From: Bacillota bacterium
GTDB taxonomy: Bacteria > Bacillota > Clostridia > Peptostreptococcales > Anaerovoracaceae
Assembly (NCBI GenBank): GCA_017522185.1
Contig: JAFWZZ010000026.1
Location: forward strand, 1-43,084
Length of the DNA: 43,084 bases
Direction: 5' to 3'
Every line of letters starts with the position of its first letter. Within the stretch, counting starts at the first letter, position 1. Positions 1 through 6,821 of this stretch are shown one piece after another. The notes below the pieces were generated by a model. It saw only the letters and a list, made by a program, of their open reading frames with translations, was not told the DNA's origin and ran no database searches. Position numbers and translations under genes: made by a program.

Positions 1-143
1 AGGGAAATGCCGCCAATTAAAACACCGCCGAGCATATTCTTCAAACCCGAGGGAAGTTGGTAGACAAGCGCAAGAAGAAAACCGAGCGCAACCGTGACTT
101 CCCTCAGAAAAGGAGAAGGAACGAAGTTATTAAAAAATCCCAT
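1..143 (-). CDS. Partial membrane protein, N-terminal part only
   Basis: Reading the minus strand from an ATG at 143 gives an open frame that runs off the window edge. About 47 residues are visible, starting MGFFNNFVPSPFLREV and followed by a hydrophobic stretch typical of a membrane segment (VALGFLLALVYQLPSG). The frame can be extended upstream to an ATG at 239, but that would translate through a hairpin, so 143, preceded by a weak AGCAGGA, is the better start. I do not recognise the family. It lies outside the integrated element and is presumably the original chromosomal neighbour. Confidence 0.4.
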   Translation of the reverse strand, partial: MGFFNNFVPSPFLREVTVALGFLLALVYQLPSGLKNMLGGVLIGGIS

Positions 144-205
144 CCATATCCTGCTTCTAAAAGGGAAGTGCTTGCCATAACTGGTCACTACTTTCAAGAC
201 AATGA

Positions 206-232
206 AAATGGACCCTTGTGGTCCATTTTTTT
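206..232 (+). terminator. Hairpin terminator, possibly bidirectional
   Basis: A 9-bp stem (AAATGGACC with GGTCCATTT) and a 5-nt loop is followed by a T-run on the plus strand. The minus strand has a weaker T-tract. No plus-strand gene is visible upstream of it in the window. Confidence 0.55.
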
Positions 233-271
233 GTACCATAAAAATGTAAGCAACAAGCAAAGTTAAAGGCC

Positions 272-305
272 CAAAAAAAGAAAAAAGCGGTTCTAATTAC
301 CGCTT
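272..305 (-). terminator. Rho-independent terminator downstream of the left tRNA-like repeat
   Basis: On the minus strand, AAGCGGT pairs with ACCGCTT across a short loop and is followed by a long T-rich tract. It lies about 75 nt beyond the CCA-like end of the repeat at 381-532, so it could end a transcript through that repeat. Confidence 0.6.
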
Positions 306-380
306 CTGTCTCTCCTAATCGAACCATACTGCAGTCGCGAATCCGGGTCTGTAGAAGTAATAGTTCGGATAGGAACGTTT

Positions 381-532
381 TGGTACACCCTCAGGGGTTT
401 TGCATCCTTGCTGCGCAAGTCTGCCGTCCTGCGGCTCCTCTTTCAGTCGCCTTGGACCGCTCCCTGTTCAACAGTTCACCGAACTGTTTCACGACGCTCG
501 CGCCCTTGCGGGTTCGAACCCTGGACACCCTG
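381..532 (-). repeat. Structured repeat, copy 1: displaced tRNA-Lys 3' end with an insert of about 110 bp
   Basis: Read on the minus strand, the segment begins with 23 bases identical to the intact tRNA-Lys from its anticodon stem to its T-loop (510-532). It ends with the tRNA-Lys 3' end including CCA (381-399, plus strand TGGTACACCCTCAGGGGTT). Between these is an insert of about 110 bp that can fold into several hairpins, including CTTGC/GCAAG and ACAGTTC/GAACTGT. A second copy at 8319-8467 keeps the first 55 plus-strand bases almost unchanged and keeps two later hairpins with different sequences. It probably marks the left attachment site of the integrated element. Confidence 0.75.
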
Positions 533-683
533 TGGGATTTCATTTTAATTATGTAGGTTTATACTCGTTCTTCTAATGTTATCTTATTCGTCGATATCGT
601 TGGAAATTCAATAACTCCTAACTGATATAACACGAGAAGATGCGATATAATTTTTATTAAGTTTTATTGAAAGTCAGAACATT

Positions 684-694
684 TTGTGGGAAGA
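684..694 (+). promoter_or_regulatory. Integrase arm-type site, left end
   Basis: TTGTGGGAAGA occurs here and again at 6787-6797 (reverse), 8232-8242 and 8244-8254. Clustering at the two element ends and just before the integrase gene fits arm sites for the integrase N-terminal domain, as known for the Tn916 family. The role here is inferred. Confidence 0.55.
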
Positions 695-695
695 A

Positions 696-1625
696 TTATA
701 TATCATCTTCGTCCAGCAAACCCTCAGTGATAAGCTTATTTTTTAAAACTCTCTTCTTCTTTACATTTAACAAAAGCTCTTTCTTTATCTCTATTGCATC
801 ACAATTTGGATTACAAGAGTACAGAATGGTTGCCATCGCGGTTACTTTTGGTGCTGAAAAAGATGTTCCCTCAGCTATGATGCTTTCATCTTCTATAACT
901 CCAAGTGCGCCAACATCTACAGAATTCTTTCCATAATTGCTCGTCTCTAAGAGCCTGCCAGTTTCATCAAGTGCAGCTACAGAGATTGCATTTTTCAGTT
1001 TGTATTTTGTTGGATAACTAGGAAAGTCTCCATCCAAATTTTCACTTTCATTTCCCGCCGCAACCACAAAAAGCATTTCCGAGGCTTCGATCGTCGCTCT
1101 TAATTCATCATCGTCATGATATGTAGAAATGCTAAGATTACATATTTGAGCTCCGTTTTCTTCTGCATATCGAATTGCAGAAATAATGTCACTATTTTTA
1201 CAAACACCATCTTCATTCATAACGCGTAATAACATTATTTCATATCTCGATTCATTTCCAGTGTGTTTCTGTACGCTATCAATATAGTTCTTAATGACTA
1301 AATCTCCATGTGAAAGATCATTTAAAGACATAAACTTAATCTGGCCCTTGTCTATAAAATCCCATCCATAGATATCATCTGTAAACCCATTTTGATCGTC
1401 ATCAATTTGATTTGGTTGTTCATTAATATTGCACCATAAACCTTCCTCTAATCCTTTTTTTGTTTCGTTTGACCAAGAGGAATCAATGAAAGCAACAATA
1501 ACTTTTTCATTGCAATTGTTCGGGGAAGAATTCAGCCTATTAACGGAAATCAAAGTTCCTGCTCCTGCAATAAGAAATATAATTATCAATAAAGCACACG
1601 CACAATACTTACTTTTTCTTTCCAT
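696..1625 (-). CDS. Membrane-anchored subtilase (S8 serine peptidase)
   Basis: A 309-residue protein with one N-terminal membrane segment (about 9-29) and an extracellular S8 peptidase domain. The catalytic set is complete: Asp48 (VAFIDSS), His106 (LSHGD), oxyanion Asn192 (VVAAGNES) and Ser255 (EGTSFSAP). The stretch NQIDDDQNGFTDDIYGWDF at 72-90 is the usual subtilase insert before the His motif. It is short and has no obvious propeptide. The start overlaps the end of the upstream two-TM gene by 17 bases, so translation is probably coupled. As the last gene of a three-gene cargo operon it probably acts at the cell surface, with the secreted product of the first gene as the natural candidate substrate (inference). 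Confidence 0.88.
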   Translation of the reverse strand: MERKSKYCACALLIIIFLIAGAGTLISVNRLNSSPNNCNEKVIVAFIDSSWSNETKKGLEEGLWCNINEQPNQIDDDQNGFTDDIYGWDFIDKGQIKFMSLNDLSHGDLVIKNYIDSVQKHTGNESRYEIMLLRVMNEDGVCKNSDIISAIRYAEENGAQICNLSISTYHDDDELRATIEASEMLFVVAAGNESENLDGDFPSYPTKYKLKNAISVAALDETGRLLETSNYGKNSVDVGALGVIEDESIIAEGTSFSAPKVTAMATILYSCNPNCDAIEIKKELLLNVKKKRVLKNKLITEGLLDEDDI

Positions 1626-1791
1626 TTGAACTAAATTTAATCACATACGACGCAAGTGCGATTACAGAGCATACACTCATAATCCCCACACCCCACCATA
1701 AACTATTGGCAAACGGCTTAACCACAACAATAATAATGCCAACAATTACTAATATTATATTTAAAATAGCAATACTTTTAATTTTATTCAT
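1609..1791 (-). CDS. Small two-TM membrane protein
   Basis: Sixty residues with two hydrophobic segments (about 6-25 and 32-51) and a positively charged tail ending KKK. The start at 1791 has a GGAGG-type site. It lies between the secreted protein gene (14 bp away) and the subtilase gene (17-bp overlap), in one operon. The size and topology would suit an immunity or accessory peptide, but nothing in the sequence proves a function. Confidence 0.7.
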   Translation of the reverse strand: MNKIKSIAILNIILVIVGIIIVVVKPFANSLWWGVGIMSVCSVIALASYVIKFSSNGKKK

Positions 1792-1804
1792 ATGTTATCC
1801 TCCT

Positions 1805-2809
1805 CTACAGCTTAGTTCCATATGTCTTTATCACATTATAGTAATCTCTCGCATCTTGCCATTTTTCATAACTGTCAACCATATTATCAACAGCTTTATA
1901 GATTGCAACACCATTAAACAATCCACATACAATTGTTACAATTGTTGATGGTGGAAAGGCTGCATTAGCAAGAATCGCGACCTCAATAGCAAAAATACTA
2001 ATCCCAGTCCCTGAAAGATAAGCAATAGCCTTAGTTTCATAGGATTTTGACGACTTAACCGCTTTCATATAATTCTCGCACTTTTTATCTCTCGCACTGG
2101 AAATATTGTCCGTTCTGATTCGATACGTTGCTTTACAACCTATTTTTAAATAAGTCTTTTTTCCATTATTTCCTGTTTGGTACCAAAACTTTGTATCGTC
2201 CCATGTTGCCGAATTCGTCTTCTTACCATAGCTAATTCCTTGTGCATGCGCAACTTTTTCATCCGCTAATTCGTTACATATAAATGCCACTGTCTGTTTT
2301 TCGTAACACTGTAATTCAGGGTCATATAAATAAGTCTCAGAACAAATTTGTCCCTCTTCTATCCAGGATAATGACATTTTCGACTTATCATCTGAATACG
2401 TCTTAACATAAGTCACCCCTTCATCCTGATATGTTTCCGTAATATAGTACATACCTTCGTCCATCGCAAGATGTCTATCTTCCATATCCAGCTCATTCAA
2501 TGTAGCATTATTAAAAAGTTCTTCTACTGCATCATTTATGGAAATCTCGGTATCTTCTGCTTCAACGCACTCTACACCTTCAGAGTCCTCAATGTATTCC
2601 TCAAGTTCTTCTGCCGAATAGGTATCTTCAACAGAATTATCAGTTTCCAAAACCTCATCTTCGATTTCTTCCACTAATTCGTTCACCTCTGCGGCAGACA
2701 AATTGTTATCCACATATACTGCATCTGTACCTAATGCATATGCCACTCCATTTGCACTCATCGCAAATAATGACAACACTAACACTAAAGCTAAAATTCT
2801 TTTTTTCAT
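1805..2809 (-). CDS. Secreted acidic protein with hydrophobic C-terminal region
   Basis: The 334-residue product starts with a clear signal peptide (MKKRILALVLVLSLFAMSA, cleavage near residue 25). Then come a strongly acidic region rich in Glu/Asp (about 38-125), a middle domain with several Cys, and a C-terminal part containing a long hydrophobic Gly/Ala/Ile stretch (about 262-305, around IFAIEVAILANAAFPPS) followed by a polar helix. I do not recognise the family. An acidic pro-like region before a membrane-active-looking C-terminus, next to a dedicated surface subtilase, is compatible with a protease-activated secreted effector or bacteriocin precursor (inference). It is the first gene after a strong promoter at 2865-2893. 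Confidence 0.75.
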   Translation of the reverse strand: MKKRILALVLVLSLFAMSANGVAYALGTDAVYVDNNLSAAEVNELVEEIEDEVLETDNSVEDTYSAEELEEYIEDSEGVECVEAEDTEISINDAVEELFNNATLNELDMEDRHLAMDEGMYYITETYQDEGVTYVKTYSDDKSKMSLSWIEEGQICSETYLYDPELQCYEKQTVAFICNELADEKVAHAQGISYGKKTNSATWDDTKFWYQTGNNGKKTYLKIGCKATYRIRTDNISSARDKKCENYMKAVKSSKSYETKAIAYLSGTGISIFAIEVAILANAAFPPSTIVTIVCGLFNGVAIYKAVDNMVDSYEKWQDARDYYNVIKTYGTKL

Positions 2810-2864
2810 TCATATTCTCCTTATTAAACTTATTTTCCGTCTTTTATTTTTGACAGACCTTACG

Positions 2865-2893
2865 AGTATATAATAAACAGATTCGAATGTCAA
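2865..2893 (-). promoter_or_regulatory. Strong sigma-A type promoter of the cargo operon
   Basis: On the minus strand, TTGACA (2888-2893) and TATACT (2865-2870) are separated by 17 bp, upstream of the secreted protein gene. The cargo operon therefore has its own transcription start, separate from the mobilization genes. Confidence 0.75.
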
Positions 2894-2934
2894 TTATCTA
2901 AGAAAATCAGGCGTATTGACAGGTTAATGGTCCA

Positions 2935-2975
2935 CAGAAAAAACGAAAACAGTGCATTAACGTCACACTGTTTTC
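2935..2975 (-). terminator. Terminator after the relaxase gene
   Basis: A 10-bp stem (GAAAACAGTG with CACTGTTTTC, 2945-2975) is followed on the minus strand by a T-run. It separates the relaxase transcript from the cargo promoter just downstream. Confidence 0.75.
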
Positions 2976-2982
2976 AAATCTT

Positions 2983-4017
2983 TTATCGTTCTACTTCTCG
3001 TTCTGTCTTTTTCTGCACCCTGTCCCTACAATACGAAATCATCTTTGCAAATATCTCATCTTTCGGTTTCGGTCTTTCCTTTGGAAATATATCAACCCAT
3101 TCCCTAATTAATCTGTTCAGTGTTTTCGTGGCCAGCTGCACAATACTGCGATACTGTTCCGGACCATTGCCTGCAGCTACTGACTCTCTAATCGGCTGTA
3201 AAACCATCTGTCTTTTCACCTCTTTTACATGGTCTTCTGACATGATAGTAGCTGCGTAAGATGCATTGTAGTTCCATTTGTGCACCGCCTCATTGTTCTT
3301 TCGGATAACGTCTTCCATCGGGTTATTCTTGCCAATTTTCTTTGTTGCCAGGAAAATACTATCCTTAGGAAATATCTTAAGCTTTCTTCTTTCATCGTAA
3401 ATTTCTTCGTTAATTAGTTCTGTGTACACGGTTTTAAGTTCACGGAGGAAAGCCTTTTTCTTAAAGAAACTATTCTTCTGTCCAAAGTAATGTCCACTAT
3501 ATGGATTACCCTTTGGAATAATATAGCACCCTTTCCGAAGTTCTCCCTGGTCATCTAAAATTTGTTTTTTCGTTCTGCAGTGCTTGCCATTTTCATCGTA
3601 AAACATATTCCTTGTCGCAATCTTCACCTCAGGCTCCGGTAGTTCTTTCCGTTCTGAAAAGATTAAATGAATATGATAATTGGTCTGACTTGTATTGTGA
3701 TGCAGTGCTGCAATACACTCCACGCCATACTTTTCTTTGAAGAAATCAGTAAACTTCTTTAGGATTCGATTTGCGTTTAAGCTAAGATATTCTTCTGGCA
3801 ATGCAATAACCAGTTCCCTTGCTTCGATGCATACACCCTTACTTCCACTCCTTAGAAAGTCTCTCTGATTCTCCTTCGCCAGCTTCGTTCAGAAAGGATC
3901 CTCGCAGGTACTATACACCGCATATAGGAATTCCTGTTTCTGTTCACTGGAAATATAATCTATTCTTCCTGCTACATCATGCAGTTTCGTCATTTGTATG
4001 AATGAATGTCTCGCCAT
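2983..4017 (-). pseudogene. MobA/MobL-family relaxase gene interrupted by one in-frame TGA
   Basis: From an ATG at 4017 the frame reads MARHSFIQMTKLHDVAGRID, a typical relaxase N-terminus. It meets TGA at 3889-3891 (codon 43) and continues in the same frame without another stop to 2983. The interrupted codon follows CEDPF and precedes TKLAKENQ, where I would expect Trp (TGG to TGA). The metal-binding HxH motif (NYHIHLIFSER) lies after the stop. The intact gene would encode about 343 residues. Reinitiation at TTG 3801 would give a 272-residue protein that lacks the N-terminal part. Unless the stop is read through or is a sequencing error, the element has lost its own relaxase. Confidence 0.8.
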
Positions 4018-4021
4018 CTAA

Positions 4022-4110
4022 TCCCCCCTAACTTGCGAAACTGCCCTGGCCCCGCAGGGCGAAATACCCAGCGCATAAATCTATGATTTGTGCATTGGGT
4101 GTATTTCGCT
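4022..4110 (-). other. Probable origin of transfer (oriT)
   Basis: Directly upstream of the relaxase start are a small inverted repeat (GCCCTG 4043-4048 with CAGGGC 4055-4060) and a long imperfect one (4059-4081 with 4085-4109, outer arms GCGAAATAC/GTATTTCGC), next to TAACTTGCGAAACTGC at 4028-4043. Inverted repeats beside a conserved stretch just upstream of the mob gene are the usual layout of MOBQ-type oriT sites. The nick position is not identifiable from sequence alone. Confidence 0.5.
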
Positions 4111-4239
4111 CTCAGGCGCCGAGGGCTTCTTCTGTTTTTCTGGTTAGTTATCGTTCTTTTTCCGTATGACTGTAGTCCTTTCCAAACTGTATTAATTCGG
4201 TGCCTGTTTCGCAGAAAACCCTGCGCTAGCTCAGCTTTT

Positions 4240-4410
4240 TTAAGATAAAACTGCTTCGTCGACTAATTCATCGACCGCAGGTCTTTTTCCCATCCGAAAC
4301 GGCCATATTGGACAGCTTGTAATCGGACATTCTCTTACTTCCCTCATGTTGCCACAACAGCAATCCAGGCATTTTGCCCGAATCGCTTTCAACGGCGTTA
4401 ATACTTTCAT
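4240..4410 (-). CDS. Small cysteine-rich mobile-element protein
   Basis: A product of about 56 residues starting MKVLTPLKAIRAK; the ATG at 4410 is chosen because AAGGTGGTG lies just upstream. A longer frame to 4449 exists but would overlap the previous gene. It has five Cys in CLDCCC and CPITSC, a likely zinc-binding arrangement, followed by WPFRMGKRP. Short proteins of this type are common in integrative elements and phages of Firmicutes; the role is unknown. Confidence 0.7.
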   Translation of the reverse strand: MKVLTPLKAIRAKCLDCCCGNMREVRECPITSCPIWPFRMGKRPAVDELVDEAVLS

Positions 4411-4445
4411 CTCACCACCTTCTTTCTTATCTGTAAACAGAAACG

Positions 4446-4664
4446 TCAACGTTTCTGTAATTCCTGATAAACCTCAAACGCCTTTTGTCTGTGTTCTTCT
4501 GTGCTGCCTGTTTTATGCTCGCTGTACACAATGCGTTTTGCGTGGCACATCATCTTGTCTTCCAGCTCCGTTTTAATCAACGCTTCATCACTATGTTCTT
4601 CGTGGATATGATATCTGCATAGTGCGTTAAACAGCCTTTTGCTTATCAGCACATTCTTTCCCAT
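4446..4664 (-). CDS. Small conserved mobile-element protein
   Basis: Seventy-two mostly charged, helical residues beginning MGKNVLISKRLFNALCRYH. Proteins with this N-terminus are frequent in Clostridia integrative elements and have no established function. It lies between the AAA ATPase gene and the Cys-rich gene on the same strand, so it is probably co-transcribed with both. Confidence 0.65.
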   Translation of the reverse strand: MGKNVLISKRLFNALCRYHIHEEHSDEALIKTELEDKMMCHAKRIVYSEHKTGSTEEHRQKAFEVYQELQKR

Positions 4665-4740
4665 GTCATTAACCTCCCTTCAACATGGCAAGGTGGCAAG
4701 ATGCCCTTCCTTATAAACATAGCCATCTTGCCATCTTGCT

Positions 4741-5706
4741 TTAATCATCCAGTTTCCAATACCATTTATTTTTCTTCTTTATCACAAGGACACCTAAGTT
4801 TTCCTTCGCTTTTCGAAGGGTCTTCTCCTTAATACCTTCCTGGCCCGCCAGATTATAAACTTCTGTAGTCGGAAGCTCACCTTCTTCCAGAATTCCCTTA
4901 AGGAAATCTTCGGCCTCCTTAACCTTACTGACTTTGTAATCCCCTGACATTAGTTCATCAGCTGTAATGTCAATCTCACCGCACCATGCAAAGCCGGCTT
5001 TTTTATCCAGCCGGAATGCAATTGCCTGTGCCTCTGGTGCAAGTGAGTTTTTAATCTGGCACAGGACACGCATTTCAGGCTCATCCTTGATTCTCCCGCA
5101 TACAATAACGCTCCGTGCTGCTGCCGTAATATCAATGGAACCAAGACCACGGTAATTGACTTTACCCATACTGTTCTTGTTCATATGTCCAATCAGAATG
5201 ACTGCACATCCATACTTCTCAGCTAGTACGGAAAGTCTGTGCATAAGCGGTCTGATTTCGTTAGCACGGTGCATGTCCACTCCTGCACCAAGATATCCCT
5301 GCAGTGGATCCAGTACAACCAGTCTTGCCCCTGTCATCTCAATTGCCATTTCGAGCCTATCGTCTGAAATCGTCAGTGCTTCATCACTGTCATCGATAAC
5401 CAGCACCTTAGAACAGTCAGCTCCTGCCGCTACTAATCTCGGCTTTATCGTATCGCCCAAACCATCTTCTGCAGTCTGGTAGATAACGTAGATTGGTTCA
5501 TACTCCTTTTCATCCTCAACAAAAGACAGCGTTTCTCCTTTTGTTAAGCAAGCGATAATATGCAGCATTGCCGTTGTCTTTCCTTCCCCTGGGTCCCCCT
5601 GCAAAATCGTTACTTTTCCAAAAGGGATTAGTGGGTAGAGGAGCCAGTCGACTTCCTCTACCTCCACATCTGCCATATTAATCAGTTTCAATTTGTTTTC
5701 TTCCAT
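4741..5706 (-). CDS. RepA-like AAA ATPase (AAA_25 type)
   Basis: The ATG at 5706 (MEENKLKLINMADV) has AAAGGAG upstream and gives 321 residues. A longer start at 5760 would overlap the excisionase-like gene and is less likely. Walker A is GDPGEGKT at 37-44, and a Walker B-like strand is RLVVLDPLQG. This is the RecA-fold, hexameric-helicase-like family (RepA/RadA-related) found in plasmids and integrative elements, where it is thought to act in element replication. The C-terminal part resembles a winged helix, possibly DNA-binding. It is the second gene of the leftward operon controlled by the XRE repressor region. Confidence 0.85.
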   Translation of the reverse strand: MEENKLKLINMADVEVEEVDWLLYPLIPFGKVTILQGDPGEGKTTAMLHIIACLTKGETLSFVEDEKEYEPIYVIYQTAEDGLGDTIKPRLVAAGADCSKVLVIDDSDEALTISDDRLEMAIEMTGARLVVLDPLQGYLGAGVDMHRANEIRPLMHRLSVLAEKYGCAVILIGHMNKNSMGKVNYRGLGSIDITAAARSVIVCGRIKDEPEMRVLCQIKNSLAPEAQAIAFRLDKKAGFAWCGEIDITADELMSGDYKVSKVKEAEDFLKGILEEGELPTTEVYNLAGQEGIKEKTLRKAKENLGVLVIKKKNKWYWKLDD

Positions 5707-5734
5707 CCTAATCACTCCTTTCGCGCCGACTCTT

Positions 5735-5953
5735 CTAACCTCTCCATGGACGGATTTCATCTCGTTTACGAAGATCTACATTCTGGTTCAGTTGCAGAAA
5801 GCCTTTCAGTTCTTCAGTAGGAATTAAAATCTTTCTGCCTACTCTCAATACCGGGATCATTTTCCATTCAACCAGTTGTCTCATTGTGTTACGTCCAATG
5901 CTGGTATATTCCGCAGCTTCCTCTATGGTCATAGCCATCTTCATTTCTACCAT
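5735..5953 (-). CDS. Excisionase-like helix-turn-helix protein
   Basis: Seventy-two residues containing a MerR-like winged HTH of the excisionase family (TIEEAAEYTSIGRNTMRQLV, then VGRKILIPTEELKGFL). Proteins of this family bend DNA at attachment sites or act as small regulators. It is the first gene downstream of a near-consensus promoter at 6006-6033 that is overlapped by operator O1, so the repressor divergently encoded at 6127 probably controls it. It may be the Xis partner of the integrase; a replication-initiation helper role is the alternative. Confidence 0.8.
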   Translation of the reverse strand: MVEMKMAMTIEEAAEYTSIGRNTMRQLVEWKMIPVLRVGRKILIPTEELKGFLQLNQNVDLRKRDEIRPWRG

Positions 5954-5973
5954 GCAATCTCATCTCCCTTCAT

Positions 5974-5992
5974 AAGTTGCGTTATGCAACTT
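5974..5992. promoter_or_regulatory. Operator O1
   Basis: A perfect 7-5-7 palindrome, AAGTTGC-GTTAT-GCAACTT, just downstream of the -10 of the leftward promoter. Its near-copy at 6061-6079 lies in the same divergent intergenic region, which is the pattern expected for the XRE repressor's binding sites. Confidence 0.75.
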
Positions 5993-6005
5993 TTTCTGTA
6001 TTTGC

Positions 6006-6033
6006 ATTATATCACTTCCCACCACTTTGTCAA
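6006..6033 (-). promoter_or_regulatory. Leftward promoter of the xis/replication genes
   Basis: Minus-strand TTGACA (6028-6033) and TATAAT (6006-6011) with a 16-bp spacer, near consensus. Operator O1 lies over the expected transcription start. Confidence 0.8.
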
Positions 6034-6060
6034 GCATTACGCATCAATATTTTTTATTAT

Positions 6061-6079
6061 AAATTGCATATTGCAACTT
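6061..6079. promoter_or_regulatory. Operator O2
   Basis: AAATTGC-ATATT-GCAACTT differs from operator O1 by one base in the 7-bp arms. It overlaps the -35 of the repressor's own promoter, which implies autoregulation. Confidence 0.75.
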
Positions 6080-6099
6080 ATAAATTTCTATGTTATACT
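6071..6099 (+). promoter_or_regulatory. Promoter of the XRE repressor gene
   Basis: TTGCAA (6071-6076) and TATACT (6094-6099) with a 17-bp spacer, ending 27 bp before the start codon of the repressor. Confidence 0.7.
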
Positions 6100-6126
6100 G
6101 TAACAAATAGTGAAAGGAGAAAATTC

Positions 6127-6735
6127 ATGTTTGATAAGGAACTCCGGAAAACAATTGGCAGTCGCACTAAGATACGACGCAAAGAATTAAATCTGACGCA
6201 GGAATATCTAGCCGAAAAACTAGATGTAAACAAGTCCACAATTCAGCGATATGAAAGTGGTACCATTGACAACACCAAGAAATTGGTTGTTGAAGGATTA
6301 GCCAACGCACTGCATGTATCACAGGAATGGCTCACAGGCAAAACCGATGATTTAACAACAGAGGTGTCCAGCAAAATTCACATTGAAGTTCTCGACGCTT
6401 TAGAGTCCACAAAATCCGTTTACCCTGCTAGTGCAGATGAGATTGGTAAAGAATTCGCACAGACTTTGCTTCTTCTTTTCTTGAAGGAATACGAAGAATT
6501 TAACAAATCTCTGGATTCCGCTTACAAGCACTATCATCAGAATCAGAATTATGGTGAGATTGCAGAGCAGATTGGATTCACTTCTGCCGACGAATTAAGC
6601 CAAGTCATGTTTTCAAGAGAAATCACACACACAGCGAATACGCTTTCGGAACTTGCTGCATTAATTGAAGACTATCCGAAAGATCATGAATCAGCGTTAT
6701 TGCGCCTAAAGAGACTCCTTGAGTTCTATACATAA
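6127..6735 (+). CDS. XRE-family repressor of the element
   Basis: The ATG at 6127 follows AAAGGAG and gives 202 residues. An N-terminal Cro/CI-type HTH covers about 8-65 (LNLTQEYLAEKLDVNKSTIQ is the helix-turn-helix core). The C-terminal part is helical and unfamiliar, perhaps for oligomerization or signal sensing; no LexA-like peptidase motif is visible. It is divergent from the excisionase-like gene across two matching palindromes, the classical layout for a repressor that controls excision and replication of an integrated element. Confidence 0.88.
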   Translation: MFDKELRKTIGSRTKIRRKELNLTQEYLAEKLDVNKSTIQRYESGTIDNTKKLVVEGLANALHVSQEWLTGKTDDLTTEVSSKIHIEVLDALESTKSVYPASADEIGKEFAQTLLLLFLKEYEEFNKSLDSAYKHYHQNQNYGEIAEQIGFTSADELSQVMFSREITHTANTLSELAALIEDYPKDHESALLRLKRLLEFYT

Positions 6736-6786
6736 CAGCAGCAGAATACAAGCTGGGCGTGATTCCCTAAAATAATAGTGTTGTCA

Positions 6787-6797
6787 TCTTCCCACAA
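6787..6797 (-). promoter_or_regulatory. Integrase arm-type site upstream of int
   Basis: A reverse copy of TTGTGGGAAGA lies 24 bp before the integrase start codon. A site here could let the integrase influence its own expression; this is inference from position. Confidence 0.4.
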
Positions 6798-6821
6798 AGT
6801 GTTCTGCGGAAAGGAGCACAA

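Noticed and set aside
57-266. Plus-strand open frame of 69 codons
   Set aside because: It runs through a terminator hairpin, has no ribosome binding site, and lies opposite a frame with better coding character (partial membrane protein on the minus strand).
2983-4017. TGA decoded as Trp or selenocysteine in the relaxase
   Set aside because: Other genes here use TGA as stop (for example the ATGA overlaps in the pilus operon), TGG encodes Trp throughout, and relaxases are not selenoproteins.
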